From the NCBI GenBank assembly GCA_019095985.1, contig CM032659.1:17265191-17329190 (forward strand): 64,000 nucleotides of DNA. Reading direction: 5' to 3'. Source of the stretch: Streblospio benedicti (lineage: Eukaryota > Annelida > Polychaeta > Spionida > Spionidae). The position numbers were made by a program, and so were the translations under genes. This document shows positions 49,439 to 62,600 of the stretch, one piece after another; the first letter of the stretch is position 1, and each line of letters opens with the position of its first letter. Under the pieces are notes generated by a model that saw only the letters and a list, made by a program, of their open reading frames with translations, searched no databases and was not told the DNA's origin.

Positions 49439-50496
49439 CGGTAGTTCGTTTCGGCGAAACCAAGCGAAACCAAGCGAAACCGCCGAAACCAAGCGAAACC
49501 ACGGTCGTTTTAGCGAAACCTAGTGTCGTTTTACCGAAACCAAGCATTGTTTTGCCGAAACCACGTGTCGTTTTACCGATACCAATGTCGTAATAGAGAA
49601 ACTGGATGTCGTATCAGCGATACCGACTGTTAAATTAGCTCAATTAGGGACATCAGCGCCGGTCTTGAATAACCGCCGTGTGTAGTGGTGAGGTATTTCT
49701 TATAAGCTATCATACATAGTCCTATTAGCCTGCATTGCCAGCCTTTGATCTTCTCATGAGTTTACTTAATATAGAAACGTCACAACAGGAAGCCACGGCC
49801 CCTCAAGTGACATGAAAGTACTACCGCTCCTCGCTAAGCAGCCTATAATTACAGGGACAATTACAGTAATGTTTCATATCGCTCTTAGCCTTATTTAAGC
49901 AAGATAGTGTTTTACTAGCTATGTATCAACTGAAAATGAAGTGGACAATTAAAGAGATGTTAAATTAACAATAATAATATGACATCATGAAAATGAAAAG
50001 GGGAGAGCTACAGAAATATCGTACTCAAAATTCATGACTGCAATTGATTATTGAATATAATAAACATTGATTTTCGTTTTGGTGCACTAGTAATAAATCG
50101 TAGGCTGTAGTTTAGCCCAGTTTGAGGTTTAAAAATAACTTTTTTACATTTTGAAAGCAAATGCACATGGTCATTCATTATATTGGAAACAAATGCAGTG
50201 AGGTTCGCTAAAACAATGGGCAGTTTCGCTATAATGGTGACGGTTTCGCTTGGTTTCGCTGCTTGGTTTTGCTAAAAAGTTGGTTGGCTTCGCCAAAACG
50301 TTAGTAGGGTTTCGATAAAACGACCTACAGTTTCTCCAAAACGACAGTGGGTTTCGCTAAAACGTTGAGAGGGTTTCACCCAGGCCAAAGTGAGGTTCGC
50401 TAAAACGATGGGCAGTTTCGCTGTAATGGTGAGGGTTTCGCTTGGTTTTGCTTGGTTTCGGTAGGTTTCGCTAGGTTTCCCCGAAACGCCGTACCC
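49439..50496. mobile_element. 1.06-kb inverted-repeat element with GTTTCGCT arrays and 10-bp target duplication (Mutator-like)
   Basis: Flanked by identical 10-bp direct repeats TGCCGATGTC (49429-49438 and 50497-50506). Ends are inverted: CGGTAGTTCGTTTCGGCGAA at the left and, read on minus, GGGTACGGCGTTTCGGGGAA at the right. The first 190 bp carry about a dozen GCGAAACC-type words and the last 300 bp carry GGTTTCGCT words in the opposite orientation, so the element folds on itself. The AT-rich centre (about 49640-50190) has no frame. Target size and long subterminal repeats fit a non-autonomous Mutator-like element. Confidence 0.82.
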
Positions 50497-50509
50497 TGCC
50501 GATGTCTGT

Positions 50510-53500
50510 CACCAGGCATTTCTGCCGTGATAGATCATGTATGTATGTTCGCACTGCGAGCTTCAAATGACCACAAGATACCTTCTCTAGCACCGAACAG
50601 TATAAAATAAAACAGTTCATTGTAATACTATGGGTCCATTGGGCGGGGCCTGTAGGAGATATGTAATTTCCGTGTGGCGTCTTGCGCTATGGATGCTATG
50701 ACCATGACCGATAACAACAGACCCTCAACTAGAAACTTGCTCCAACGTGTAGCGCCAGGCTGCGTTACGTCGTTGCATGTACACAGTGCTAAATACACAT
50801 TACGACCGTGGTGCATATTTCACTGACACGTCAAATTTCACTCGTTCACAAGTCAATCACATCTGTTTAACGGCCATTTCGCATAAGTTGCTTTAATTGA
50901 ACACGTTTTTAATCATGTGATCAGTGTAATTGCATCCCTTTCCTGATATTTAGTGATTTGAAAGCTAATTTAATTTACCAAGAGTAAACCTCGTAATTAA
51001 CAAGCAGACAATCAATCGATTGAATGCAATTGTGATGTTTAGATGCAAGAGCATCAATATAAAACATGATAAAATCATTATTGTATATTGCATTTTTGTG
51101 AATGCTGAAATATTTTAGCAATATATAGCTACACATGTGGTTTCCAGTAAGACCTGTCTTCAGCTATGTCTATCGTTGATAGAAATATGCTTGCTAAAAA
51201 GATGCGTGTGTGTGTGTGTGAGAGAGAAGTTCGATAATATAAAACTGTACAGGTGAATCCTACATAGGTTGCACTGCAGATTTAGTTTTTCTCAACATGG
51301 GGAAGTGGGCCCACGCAGAAAAGTTCATGTATTTTGTTGTGTGAAAAAGTACCCCTGCATCACCTCGATTAGCCGATGGGTTCTATGCATACGCACAACT
51401 CATTAAAACCGGCACAGTCGCTCCACATCAGCATCTATGGACGGAGCTTGCGGTCCGTAATTCAGGGACACTGGGTTGGAACAACTACACTGTACGTAAA
51501 GCCAGAGACTCATAATATATGTTGTAGTCATATACAGGTGCCCCTTTTCGCAGAAATATTTCATTTTCATGTTTGTTTTCCCACATTGTGTATGGATCGC
51601 TCATAAATAGAACCTGAGATTCATTAAGTGCGCCACCGCCCCCAAGTTTTACCAAAAAACTCCGGATCTGCTAATGCATATGGGGGTATCAAATAGCGTG
51701 TATGTATAATAGCAGGATCTCAACTATCTATAGCTTTACGGCAGATGTGTGGGTAGATAGATGATCACCCATGGGGAGAGGTGGGTCTGACGCTAATGAT
51801 GCATGTCGTAACGGCAAATAAGGCTTGGTGGGGATAATGAAATCTATTTTTCTTTAGCAGACAATTGAATATTTGCGGCAACAAACTATCTATAGAATGC
51901 GCCGCCTTATATATTAGGCTTGGTAATTATAAGGTTACGCACATTTTGCATTATTGTAAATAGAATTTCAGACAAATGTAGGCACTCTGTTCTTGTTGCA
52001 CACATTGGGTGCACTGAATACCCAGGTAAATGTTGCTCTCACGATTTATCATGTCAAAAGTAAGAACCAACCACCATTTGAAACATTTTTTCTCAAGGTT
52101 TTCCCGGTCAAACTATTGCCATATTACCTATACTTATTCAACATTTTAAAGTCCGGCTCAAAATAATGTCAGTTGCCAGGCAATGGTTAAACCGTGCCGT
52201 GATTCCGAGGAAATCATTGACAATCAGGTGTCGATGTTTAGAAGTAGGTAAACACTGACCCAAAAAGTGAGGTTTGTTTACATGTTGGCAATTCTATGCG
52301 AATAGACCTCGTTTTGGAATCAACATGGCAGATGTGTGAATAGGGTTCATGAAGAAGATTGACGAGAAGGTGAGAAAGGACAAAGTTTGTTTTAATCCCC
52401 AATGTGGACTAAGTGACAATGGTGGATACTGGAGTGGGACTATGCTCCCTTGACCTGCTCGCTCTGTCATGTATGGCTGACATTTTATATGACCTTGAGC
52501 ATGTTGGATCTTAATAGATCCCCAATATCCATATACGTAAGAGTGCATACATTTGAAGTTGAGCGCACAACATAGTCTACTGCCTTGTATACAACCCTTC
52601 ATAACATAATTTCATCGTCTTCTGTGGGTCATCTATGCGAGATGCAAAGCCCACACAAGCAGTCACAAGCAGACACAACCAGTCACAACCAGAGTGATTT
52701 ATAAATCCGTTTAGTCTGATACAGCATGAATAGGTGCAATCCATCATCTTCAATGCTAAAAACGATCACAATAATCGTCACCCGGCACTGTATTTACGGC
52801 CATAACATATAAATTGGTGGACCGAAGTTTGCATTTAATTGCACACAGCTTCACTGATGAGTGATGCTAGCGACAATCATGTATTCCAATGATGTGCGTA
52901 TAGTAGGCCTACCGCGACACACACAACCCACATACAATCACACAGTCCCACGGTTATGAATCACTGGCGTGTAGTTGTGATTTGAATTAAAATGAATTAA
53001 TTTCACTGAAATCACAATGAGAGTGTTCATCATTTATTAATATTGAATGGGACGTTTTAGCTTGTACATACATGTAAATACTGCCAATGAAGCTATGTAC
53101 ACAACTTGTAGGGGAAATGTTTACAAACTACAAAACAAGGAGAATTGTAGGACGCTACCTCCGATGTACAACATATCAATATTTCACAGCAGGGGGGAAC
53201 AGGATATGACCTACTGGCATTAGCAAATCCAAGTTTCCGGAAAAGGGGCCAACGACTGAAATTCAAAGTAGGTTTTGTATGTGCGAAAACAAAATAAAAA
53301 CCTGTGGAAGTGAATATTGGGGGTGGGGGTGCGGTGAAAAAGGGAGGCGCCTGTCCGTGCGCATCTGGATCCGTTCGTGTATATAAACTAGTACTCACCT
53401 ACATGGTGTCTGAAGATGTGTGCGATGGCTCTTGTGGCATCCCAGCCTTTTAAGTTAATGTGTAGACGGTCTCGTTTTTGGAGAACGCGATTTTCAGCAC

Positions 53501-56215
53501 GACTGCACATGGCGGGATAAGGAGGATCGCTCTTTTAGAAGAGAGACTGCCAACTATCGCTCTTGCAAGTGAGAAATGACCCAAATAGCATGGTGCATAT
53601 GATATAAGGAGATAGCTTACTGTATGGCTGATCAGCCAATATAAATTAAATATCGACTGGCTGTATTGAAGCTTATACAATAGTACGATTGAGAGGTATA
53701 TGTACAATGGGGTTCGTCTGTGAGAGCGTTCGAGGCAATGGCCAATATAGACTTCTTTAGTAGTAAGGCGTGAAGACTGATGATGTATGGGGTTACGGGA
53801 GTGGGGCCTGGTTTCATCCTCTGGATCTGCCAGCTATTGCAATGCATGCGGCCTCTTTTGGACGGCCCACGTGCCTGGTCATCAGCCGACACTCTCTTTG
53901 AAATCAAGTCTGTGATGTATGGCAGCGACATTGTGATAGAACACTGTTTTATTGCGAGCTTACGTCCATTACAGCACAATATATAGCACACGATAGCCCT
54001 TAGCTTGTTGAGATGGACCCATAAACAACACCGATTAGTTTGAAGAAGTCTACAAAGGGCCATAGTCGGTCTATAGAATCTATGTTACACCTGACATAGT
54101 CACATTGTACTGCAATATTTTCATTACTGTGTAAATTGGATAAGCTCGAATTAGATGAGGATGAAAAAGGGCAAATGTGCTCCAATTTTAAAGCAACACG
54201 TATCTGTAGCATTTGTTTTCACAATGTACAGTAATCATCCGTGCTGAATAATGCCTCGGGGACTGTCTGGTCCAAAGTTCTTGCTCCCTGCAGTAGGTAA
54301 TGCTTGTGACGTTAATAGAATAGAACAGAGGAAACAAACATAGAAAAAAGGCAAGACATAAGTTAAGAAGAAACAATATCCAATGAATAAAGATAAACAA
54401 ACCAAATAAAGATAAACATGCGAAGAAAAAAATTCCACATTGCTTTTGCCCCCCCCCTTTCATTTCTCCACACATCGCACTTTTCACAGCCCTCTTTTTT
54501 GTTATGTACCAAAGCCTTAAAATTTATCCCACAAAAGAATAGCTGAATATTATGCCTGCTAGCACGACTCAGTGAATGCCATTAACAGGTGTCGGTCAGT
54601 GATAAGGGTGGTGAGTTTGACCATTAGGCCTGTTTGTGCTGAGGTGGCCGAGGCTTGAGCTGAGAGGTAAGTGACTTTAGTCACTTCACACTAATGCACA
54701 GGTTAAGGTTGTGCAAACATGAGCATCTCGTTTGAACATTTATGTTTGCATCATGACTAACTTTAGTTAAGTACAATCAGTAACGATTTTTAAGTGTTTT
54801 AAAAAAGGAAACTGAAACACCTTCATATAGCTCATCCTCTATCCGTCAAAATAAAGAAGAAATCAGCAAAGAATAAATGCATGTTAATACAACACGAAAA
54901 TAAGACTAAGGAAACAGACAGGGCAGGATTTTATTAACATGATGAACTGTGGTCTCGTGTATAGCATTCGTCATACATGTGCAACGAATCGCATCTCATT
55001 TGACAAGAATTACATCAACTTTAATGCGCTTGCTACTATTACCATAATTCTTCAACGATCTCTCCCACAAAGATATTTTGTAAAACTGAACTAGGCCCAT
55101 CTCATCCGATGTTGAATGAAAAAGCCTAACTTTTGGTAATACCAATAAAACTTGAATATCTTTACATCATGGCGAAAACGAAGAGAACAATAAACGAATA
55201 AAAACGGACCCCCATTTTGCAAAACTTAAAATGTTTGACTAAAATGTTGCATAAATGCTATATTGTTATACTCTGCATCCAGTGACCACTGCCAGTGACC
55301 CTACGGTTATATAAAAATCGACAAACCGCAAAAGCTGTAAAGGTAGGAAAAGGTTGATAAAATTGCAAAGCAGGAGTTGCACAGGTGGTATGTGCAGAGC
55401 CTTGTTGAATAATGTTTTAGCAATTGACTCGTTATTATAGACACATTAGAGGCACATTTATCTGCTCATATCTCAACACCTCAAAGCAAGGAGATACGTT
55501 ACGGCGCATTTGCTAAACATTCGTTGGGTTATCAGATGGCCCATGAGTGCAAAAGGGGAACCCGATACAAAAAGCTGTATCGGAATCTAAAACACATCTA
55601 TGTACAGATTTGGGATGAGTCACAATGTACTCATTCAGCATTTATTGAGTTCGAGATATATGGTTTTCTGTGCATCAAATGCTACAACACATTGCCTACT
55701 TGTGACATTAGGTGATAAATAAAGAAAGTAAATGCTGGCTGATGCACCCACAGATTTGTTAGATACACAAAAGGGGGTTGGGGTTATAAGAGATAAAGAA
55801 AGCGCCCATCCATAATTTTTGTCGGTCTTTTTATGTCCCTTTTTTTCCTTTTTTCAAACATCTCTCTTTTTCGGACCTTACACCTTTTCTTCCTACACTA
55901 CACCTTTTTTATACCTTGCCCCCCCACCCCCACTCCCGCCCCGGCGCATGAGTTCTGTTCCTTGCAGGTGGGCGCATGTTTTGTGAATATCAATAAATGC
56001 CACATGGCATGCCACATCATATTGTCTGACAAATGAAATAACATCATTTACAGTGAGCCGTTCCAATGAGGTCCATTAGGAGAACCAGCCACAAATGGTC
56101 ATTCGTAAGAGGGGATCTCTTTATCTAGTTGCATGGTGGTGTCTTCAGGATGAGTAGAGAGGTTCGCAAAAACTGATTCGCTGTCTTATGTTAGGGTTGC
56201 ATACTACTGGCTTGC
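50510..56215. other. Gene-poor spacer
   Basis: No gene supported. A partial copy of the foldback repeat lies at 51145-51235, a G/T microsatellite at 51205-51220, a lone GGCAGATCCAG-family end near 51640-51678 (CCGGATCTGC), and short CAGTCACAA repeats at 52660-52690. A 143-codon minus frame at 53632-54063 has no recognisable pattern. Confidence 0.4.
51145..51235. repeat. Partial copy of the 11905-12150 foldback repeat
   Basis: Matches its right arm: CCTGTCTTCAGCTATGTCTA, TCGTTGATAGAAATATGCTT, then GTGTGTGAGAGAGAAG. The TG-run has expanded within it. Confidence 0.55.
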
Positions 56216-56219
56216 AAAC

Positions 56220-56895
56220 TTCACCAGCTGAGAAGACCACATGTGGAATGCGCTCATCACTCTTACTGTATGTGGAAGTGGTAATGGAACTCTAATGGTA
56301 TGCCATTGAAGTGCTGTCCCCAATGGGGCACACTTCACCAGCTGAGAAAAGCAGGTGTTGTAACCCGGGGGAAGGGGGCACTTTCTCTATCATCTCGGAT
56401 GGGTATGCTCCCCCACCCCCACCCCCACCAGAGAACCACCTTTTCTCTGAGCAAATTATTATCTAAGACTCTCTAGTTTTACGGCAGACACTTAAGACCA
56501 ACCTTTTTCAGTATTGTAAGACCCCCAGCTTATGAGTAGTAGATTTAACATACATATTTTATTATCAAGTAGTCTAAGACCCTAGTTTAAGTCCCCTTTT
56601 CTTCTGGATAAAAATAAGTTAAAACCACCTATTTAGAGTTATCTAAGACCCACTATGTTAAACCTTGGGGTGGGGTTGGCGGAGCATACCCACAGAGGTT
56701 ACACCATTCCATAGCGGAACCCCCTGCCTCTCCCCCCAAAAAGGGTGTTGTAATGTGCCCTGGAGCCAGGCTAGTCTTACGACCACGTGGTGATTACGTC
56801 ACAAGACGTAACGCGCTCAGCACGCCATCAGGCTTACTGTCCGCGGTAATGGAACTTTAATGGTATGCTATTGAAGTGCTGTCCCCAAGCGGGCA
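56220..56895. repeat. Duplicated segment flanking a MITE
   Basis: The block CATCA..CTTACTGT...GTAATGGAACT.TAATGGTATGC.ATTGAAGTGCTGTCCCCAA occurs at about 56257-56323 and again at about 56828-56890. Between them lies the 56401-56691 element. Confidence 0.65.
56401..56691. mobile_element. 291-bp MITE with GGGTATGCTCC ends
   Basis: Left end GGGTATGCTCCCCCACCCCC and right end (minus) GGGTATGCTCCGCCAACCCC are inverted repeats. The interior has recurring TCTAAGAC(C/T) words (about 56461, 56571, 56642). I see no certain target duplication. Confidence 0.65.
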
Positions 56896-57106
56896 TTTTA
56901 TTAATGATGCCCGTATGTAGTGCCCTCGATGGAGCAAAAAGTAAATCAAGTGCACCTTTTTTGTGGAAATGATTCGCAATTATGAAACACACTGCCAGTG
57001 ATCATGAAAGAAGCAGGTAACTTGGTACGTGAATTGGTTTTCCAGATTAAATAAGTGTTGGAAAATAGGGTTATTTCAAATTATGTTTGTCGCCCTTTGG
57101 ATATGC

Positions 57107-57260
57107 ATAGGCAGATCCAGGTTTTTGGAAAAGGGGAGGGGGCACACTTAAGAAAAAAAAGGGGGGGGTGCACTTAAGGATTTCATCAAAACTCTACGAA
57201 AATGAAGTATTTTGGTTGGAAAAGGGGGGCGTGTCCCAGCCCGCCCCTGGATCAGCCTAT
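57107..57260. mobile_element. GGCAGATCCAG-family element with a likely 8-bp target duplication
   Basis: Ends ATAGGCAGATCCAGG and CCTGGATCAGCCTAT are inverted repeats; flanks GGATATGC (57099-57106) and GGATATGA (57261-57268) agree in seven of eight bases. G-rich interior with CACTTAAGGATTTCAT and AAAATGAAGTATTTTGGTTG, as in the other copies. This is the best-preserved member in the window. Confidence 0.75.
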
Positions 57261-57304
57261 GGATATGAACACTAAAAAAAGAACTATACTCACTACTCAT
57301 ATGT

Positions 57305-57310
57305 TTTATT
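57305..57310 (-). promoter_or_regulatory. Polyadenylation signal candidate of the TIL gene
   Basis: Minus-strand AATAAA, 228 bp past the stop codon at 57538. Confidence 0.45.
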
Positions 57311-57537
57311 ATTCATCATTGTGTGAATTCAATTTTGTGAACTGCGACAACAATGTTGCTAACTCTTAATAATATATCAAGGGTATATAATATCACCAAA
57401 AACTTTTTTTTGTTATTGATTAGCGAGGAAAGTATGCATTTGTGGTTTCCAATTTGGAATTGTGGCTGATTCTGTCCCCCATTCGATTTCCGAATTTGAA
57501 ATTGTGATGTAGAGTGAACTATATTTTCCAATGTGAT

Positions 57538-59563
57538 TCAAGCTTGCTTTGCTGTGGATATCATCCCCACCGGCGCATCTGTCATAGGAGGTACGAAGTC
57601 ATTGTTGGCCGGAGGTACCTCGTCTATCTGCGGTAGCAGACCGGATGGCACGGAGGTTGTAGTGGGGGAGGCTAGGCAAAAAACACATATAATATACTTT
57701 TTATACCCCTAAGATCTGCAATATTCGTAGAGCTACCCAATGGTGAGCCCACAATGACCTGTACATTTCTACTGACCTGAGGGGCACTGGTGGCGGGCGA
57801 TGCACTGGTTGGCGTGGAGCACGGGTCGGCTGAGAGGGCATCCGCACCCAGGCTGACAGCTGAGGGGAAAGTAGGCTTATATCAAAGTGTGTGTTTCTAT
57901 CCCAATGCTTGGGCTTCATTATAATCTTCGGATGTTATAAAATTAGGGTGGATTTACACTTGGAACTATAAGATGGCAGATGAAAGGGGGAAACTAGTCT
58001 TACTTAACATGTGATCTCAGTTGGAACATACACGTTTCAAACTCAGCCTGGTGCACATTCATACCACAAAACTGTGTGCAACATCACTCTATGAGTCGCT
58101 TGCACCATATTGGACATTTTGCTGGTTTTTATTTGGACCATAGAGAGTTCATTTAAAATTATTCAGTTTACTTCTGTATTTATATCAGGAAATGCACAAT
58201 TACAAAGGTTTACTTTAACAGTCAGTGAGCATGAGGTCGTTATAAAAGACAAAAAAGGGTCATCGTCCAAACCGTCTGTCACGTAGTGGCTTCCCAAATT
58301 GTACTTGTACATTTTCAATAACATCAAACTGATAAGGAATGCCTTGGATTCAGAATTTCTCATAAAACGAACGCATGGATTCTACGTTGGTCCCAGGTGA
58401 AATCAATTCAAATCATATTGCCAAAATGTTCATTTGTAGACCCAAATATTGTCAGCAAAGACCATTTTTTGAAGTCACCACGACATTTTAGACATTTTTA
58501 AAGCAATGTACGCATTGCCTTTTCTGAAAGAGACTAGATTAATTCCAATAGTAGTAAATCAATGGCAGATGTAGGATATTCCAGATTGGGGGACTCATTC
58601 ATGGGGCGGGCACATAAGGAAGTTGCATGTGGGGGAAAAGGCTGAAAATAGGTAGGTGGGATTTGAAAAATGTGGGACAAAATTTGATATTTGTACGATG
58701 TGGGAAATAAAGCCAACAATGGAGATGTGGGATTTCTCGACTCCTTATACCCGCAGTCATACACAAGAAGAAGATGGAGACCATGAATCTACCCATCTTA
58801 AGTGCTACTCACTCGCACGCTTCCAGCGCGGTCGTCAGGCCGTCTGAGCAACGCTGGGGGCACGGCCTGCACCCGGCGTACCACTCCATGCCGTGGGGGC
58901 AATTCACTGCAAGGCAGAGGAGGGTGATTATTGCTTCCACACATGATTGTCATAGACCATTACAATGTTTGATCCATATCAAAATCAGGATTTTCAATGA
59001 GAGTTGAGTGAGTTATTCTGGAGAAATTCCTTAGCATCACATCATTTGCTTCGTTTAAGTAATGTACACAGTCGTGATCTTTAATAGTTGGCTTCTATTG
59101 TGCAGAACACTGTATTTTAGACAGTCACATACAACAGACAAGACAAAAGAATGAACAAATAATTTGACATATACACACCCTCCCATATCAAACAAAATGG
59201 CAAACCAATGCGTAGGCTGATCATGATGAAACATCATGTTTCAAGCCACACTAGAATCTGCCTCTTTATTATCTACATTGTAAAGTCGTGAAAACAAAAC
59301 TTGGATCACGACTATAAACCACCACATTAATTTTACCACATTTACACAATAAATTTAAAGATAGCAGATTTCAAGACCCTATGGACTAATACTCTTTAAA
59401 CCGGGAGATACATTGTATATGAACCTTGAATCATTTAGAATATATCACGTAATTGATAGGCAAGCATATGTTATCACAGTACGGACGCACAGTACTTACG
59501 TATGTTTCGGGCTCGCAGTGGCTCCAAGAGGATAAGCACGGCCAAGATCTTCACACAAATCAT
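57538..59563 (-). CDS. Secreted TIL-domain (trypsin-inhibitor-like Cys-rich) protein
   Basis: Four exons on minus with matching phases (1, 2, 1): 59563-59500, 58906-58813, 57859-57777, 57671-57538 (stop TGA 57540-57538); 124 aa. Signal peptide MICVKILAVLILLEPLRA, then one TIL domain at about residues 24-78 with the ten Cys in family order: NCPHGMEWYAGCRPCPQRCS, LTTALEACDCQPGCGCP, LHANQCIARHQCP. The tail (81-124) is Ser/Thr/Pro-rich (SPTTTSVPSGLLPQIDEVPP) without Cys and may be O-glycosylated. TIL domains act as serine-protease inhibitors or as modules of mucins and von Willebrand-type proteins; a single domain after a signal peptide favours a small secreted inhibitor. The second TIL exon boundary falls between Cys5 and Cys6. 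I found no second TIL domain nearby. Confidence 0.87.
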
Positions 59564-59673
59564 GGTGCCCTAAAGTCGAACGTTCAACTCAGCACAGACT
59601 CTATTACTAAGAGTGTCCACCAACTCAAAGCGCTCTATGTGCAAAAGGCATCCATTGGAAAGCCTGCCCCATA

Positions 59674-59681
59674 AATTTATA
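59674..59681 (-). promoter_or_regulatory. TATA-box candidate of the TIL gene
   Basis: Minus-strand TATAAATT 111 bp upstream of the TIL ATG, which would allow a 5' UTR of about 80 nt. Single element, no other core motif seen. Confidence 0.35.
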
Positions 59682-59689
59682 TTGAAATG

Positions 59690-62600
59690 TTATGGGCTTT
59701 TTTAATGTTGTGCCTTTCAGCCTTTTTGGATCTACAGCTATGCTGTTGACTTTGGTCTCCAATGAAATGGCCATAAATGTGTCCAAGTTTGAAAGGAGCT
59801 CAAACTATAAACTGAGAGCAGACGTCACACATACTGGTCACAAACATACAGATAACCACCGGAAGCTTTATGCAGAACATTTTATTAAGTTCATACATTT
59901 CCACAAAATTGTCAGCGTGACTTTCAAAGGAGACTTGTCAATGAGACGTGGCATTTGAAGAGTGCCGTGTGTAATAAATGCTGTTATGTCTTGGCCTGTG
60001 ATGGCGTCTGTACAGTGTAAAGGGCAGATACACTCTCACATGTATGTACCGACTTGTTACAACTCCGTTGAATTAGTGTCCATGCCAGTGCACTGCACTG
60101 CATAGTGTCCCAGTCCCTTTGGTCCCTCTTTGCCCTGAAGAGATACATGTTTTTTTTACCTTCAGACGAGTTTTCGTTTTTTTTCCAGATGGCTAAGTTG
60201 ATAATAAGCATAGATCTCATTTCTGCATTTGAATAGTGCAGTATCCTGGATTAGATATACACCCACAATCTCACATTTTCCAATATTATTATATACCACA
60301 TTTGCACTACGCTGAGAGGATTTCATAATTGAACGAAGACATAAAAATATACCATGGGTTCATTATATTTCCTTTGACAATATGGACTATGGTATGGGGT
60401 TGTCGTACATCATTTCCACCGTGACTCCTATAGGTATATTCATTTTGGCCAGAGGAACAGACACGCAATGTAGAACAAACAAAGGCCATTAGTGGTGGGG
60501 AATGACATTATTTGTGGTAAATGGGATGTACAACATCCTGGGATTACAGATTGATCTGCACACATGCGCACGTGACCTTTGTAAATGTCACCCACGGCCA
60601 GTCAAAGGAAACCCCATATATAGTAGATATGGACCAACCCGACTTTATGTTTATCTTCTATCCGTCATGCATTGCAGTATACAGCATATGATCGGTGGAA
60701 AGTGTGTACGCAATACTGATATATGGTTGCTGATGCTTCTTCAGCTCTAATGATCAATGAATCAGCACAGGCAGATCGTGTGGGCATCCCCCATTTTCAG
60801 CCCCACACAAACACATGTGACCACCGCCAACAAAAATAAAATGAAATAACTTTAATGCCCGTTTGTTGTTTTCCCCCATATTTTTCACATCTGCGATCCT
60901 CTTGCTCCCCGCTTATGCATGAAACCCATAGAATCCCATTTGTAGGCCCACTTTCCTTTTTTTTGAAAATCAGTATCCACGCCTGCATACCAAAACGCTT
61001 GACAAGACCTGCTCATGCGTGCAATTGCGGTTATGTATGGGTTTTCTTTGAAATACCAACCTAAAACAAATACATTTTTTTATTACAACGTACAAACGAC
61101 TTGTTCTATTAATAAGACCCCATTTTATGTACCGCGTCAACACTGTTGACTACAGGCCGTTTCAAATGTATTATATGGATATGTTATCTATTGCATATTC
61201 GCATGATGATACACATAATTATTGAAACGTTCTTTAGAAGCTACGGAAATACACGAAGCCCATACGATGTCTGTAAGGGACCATTGTATCTGCCATTGGT
61301 TCCACAGGCTTTATGAGTTTACATTTTCGTTGTCATTACACAATCTTTCATTATGATACCTTAATGTTTTATCTGTTCTAAAGCATCACGCCCTGGAATG
61401 TTTAAATATATGTAATAACAAAAAAAAGGAAAAAAGAAATAAGAAAGAAAAAAGAATGCATGCATAACAGTTAGAGTAGATGAACATACATAATCTGTCC
61501 ATGCTATCCCCATCCCCTGTTGCATGATATTATGACGTCTAGACCAGAGTATATGTAAACTCAAAATGAACATGACAACGTCTGAGATGAAAAAGCAACC
61601 GGCCAAAAGTAGCTCGGGTAGCTTTTAAGGGAGGTCTCACATTCTTCATTATCTTGCCAGCAAGGTGTCACTACTGTCTGTAGAAATAGACATACTATGG
61701 GACATTTTTCCTTATATAAAACAATACAAGTCATGTACATTGAAGGTTATAAATGCTAACGAGGAATATGCAGTCTCGCATTTCCACTGATTTCTGACCT
61801 GACAGATTTTCGCGCTTGAAGGTTTGCGCAGCCATTTGGTGAATTACATTTTTTTCTTAGCGTTTTTGTAGTGTTGTGGAATTGACAGAAGTAGGGTGGG
61901 TTCTGAATACCAATAGACTTTTCAGATTATTTCATATACGAGGAAATGACTTATAACGATTATCGCAAAGTAGGAAGTCAACTACAGCTATATCCTGAAT
62001 GGAACTATTCACACTGCAATATAAAACGTCGCCAATTTTTATTTCTGGGTGGCTTGCAATAGCTCAGTCTTAAAGCACACTTCTTGGAAGCTGTGAAAGG
62101 CAAATGAAAACTGTCTCTAGTAATATGTCATCACTAATCTTTCAGTCTCCCCACATTCTTGTAAAATGTCAGCCGTTTTTGTGGAATAGCTTGTCATTTA
62201 TCGCCCGTTTCATGTCAAAAATGATTCTTTGAAAAGTGATTCATAACAGGAAATAAGTAATACATATTGAGGATGGACGTACATGTACATGTAGGCGTTT
62301 TTTCTATTTAAATCGGTGTAATTGAGTGTAATTGATTGACGATAATTTTCATTATTGTAAATGTTCATGTATAGTAATAAGCATCAATTCAGACGACATG
62401 TATACACTTTTCTTCTTTTTTTGCAATCATGAGCATAAAATATATGAAAATTTCATTACTCTGGTACGACAACAACATATGATTGAAGACCATAATGCCA
62501 ATAAGTGGTAAATGTTTTGAAAGGGGCAACTGGAAATTTGATGTAACATATATGGGCCTGTAAATATTTTATCACACTGGTGTTTTGTGGACCATCAGTA

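Noticed and set aside
53632-54063. 143-codon minus-strand frame
   Set aside because: No homology pattern, signal peptide or splice support.
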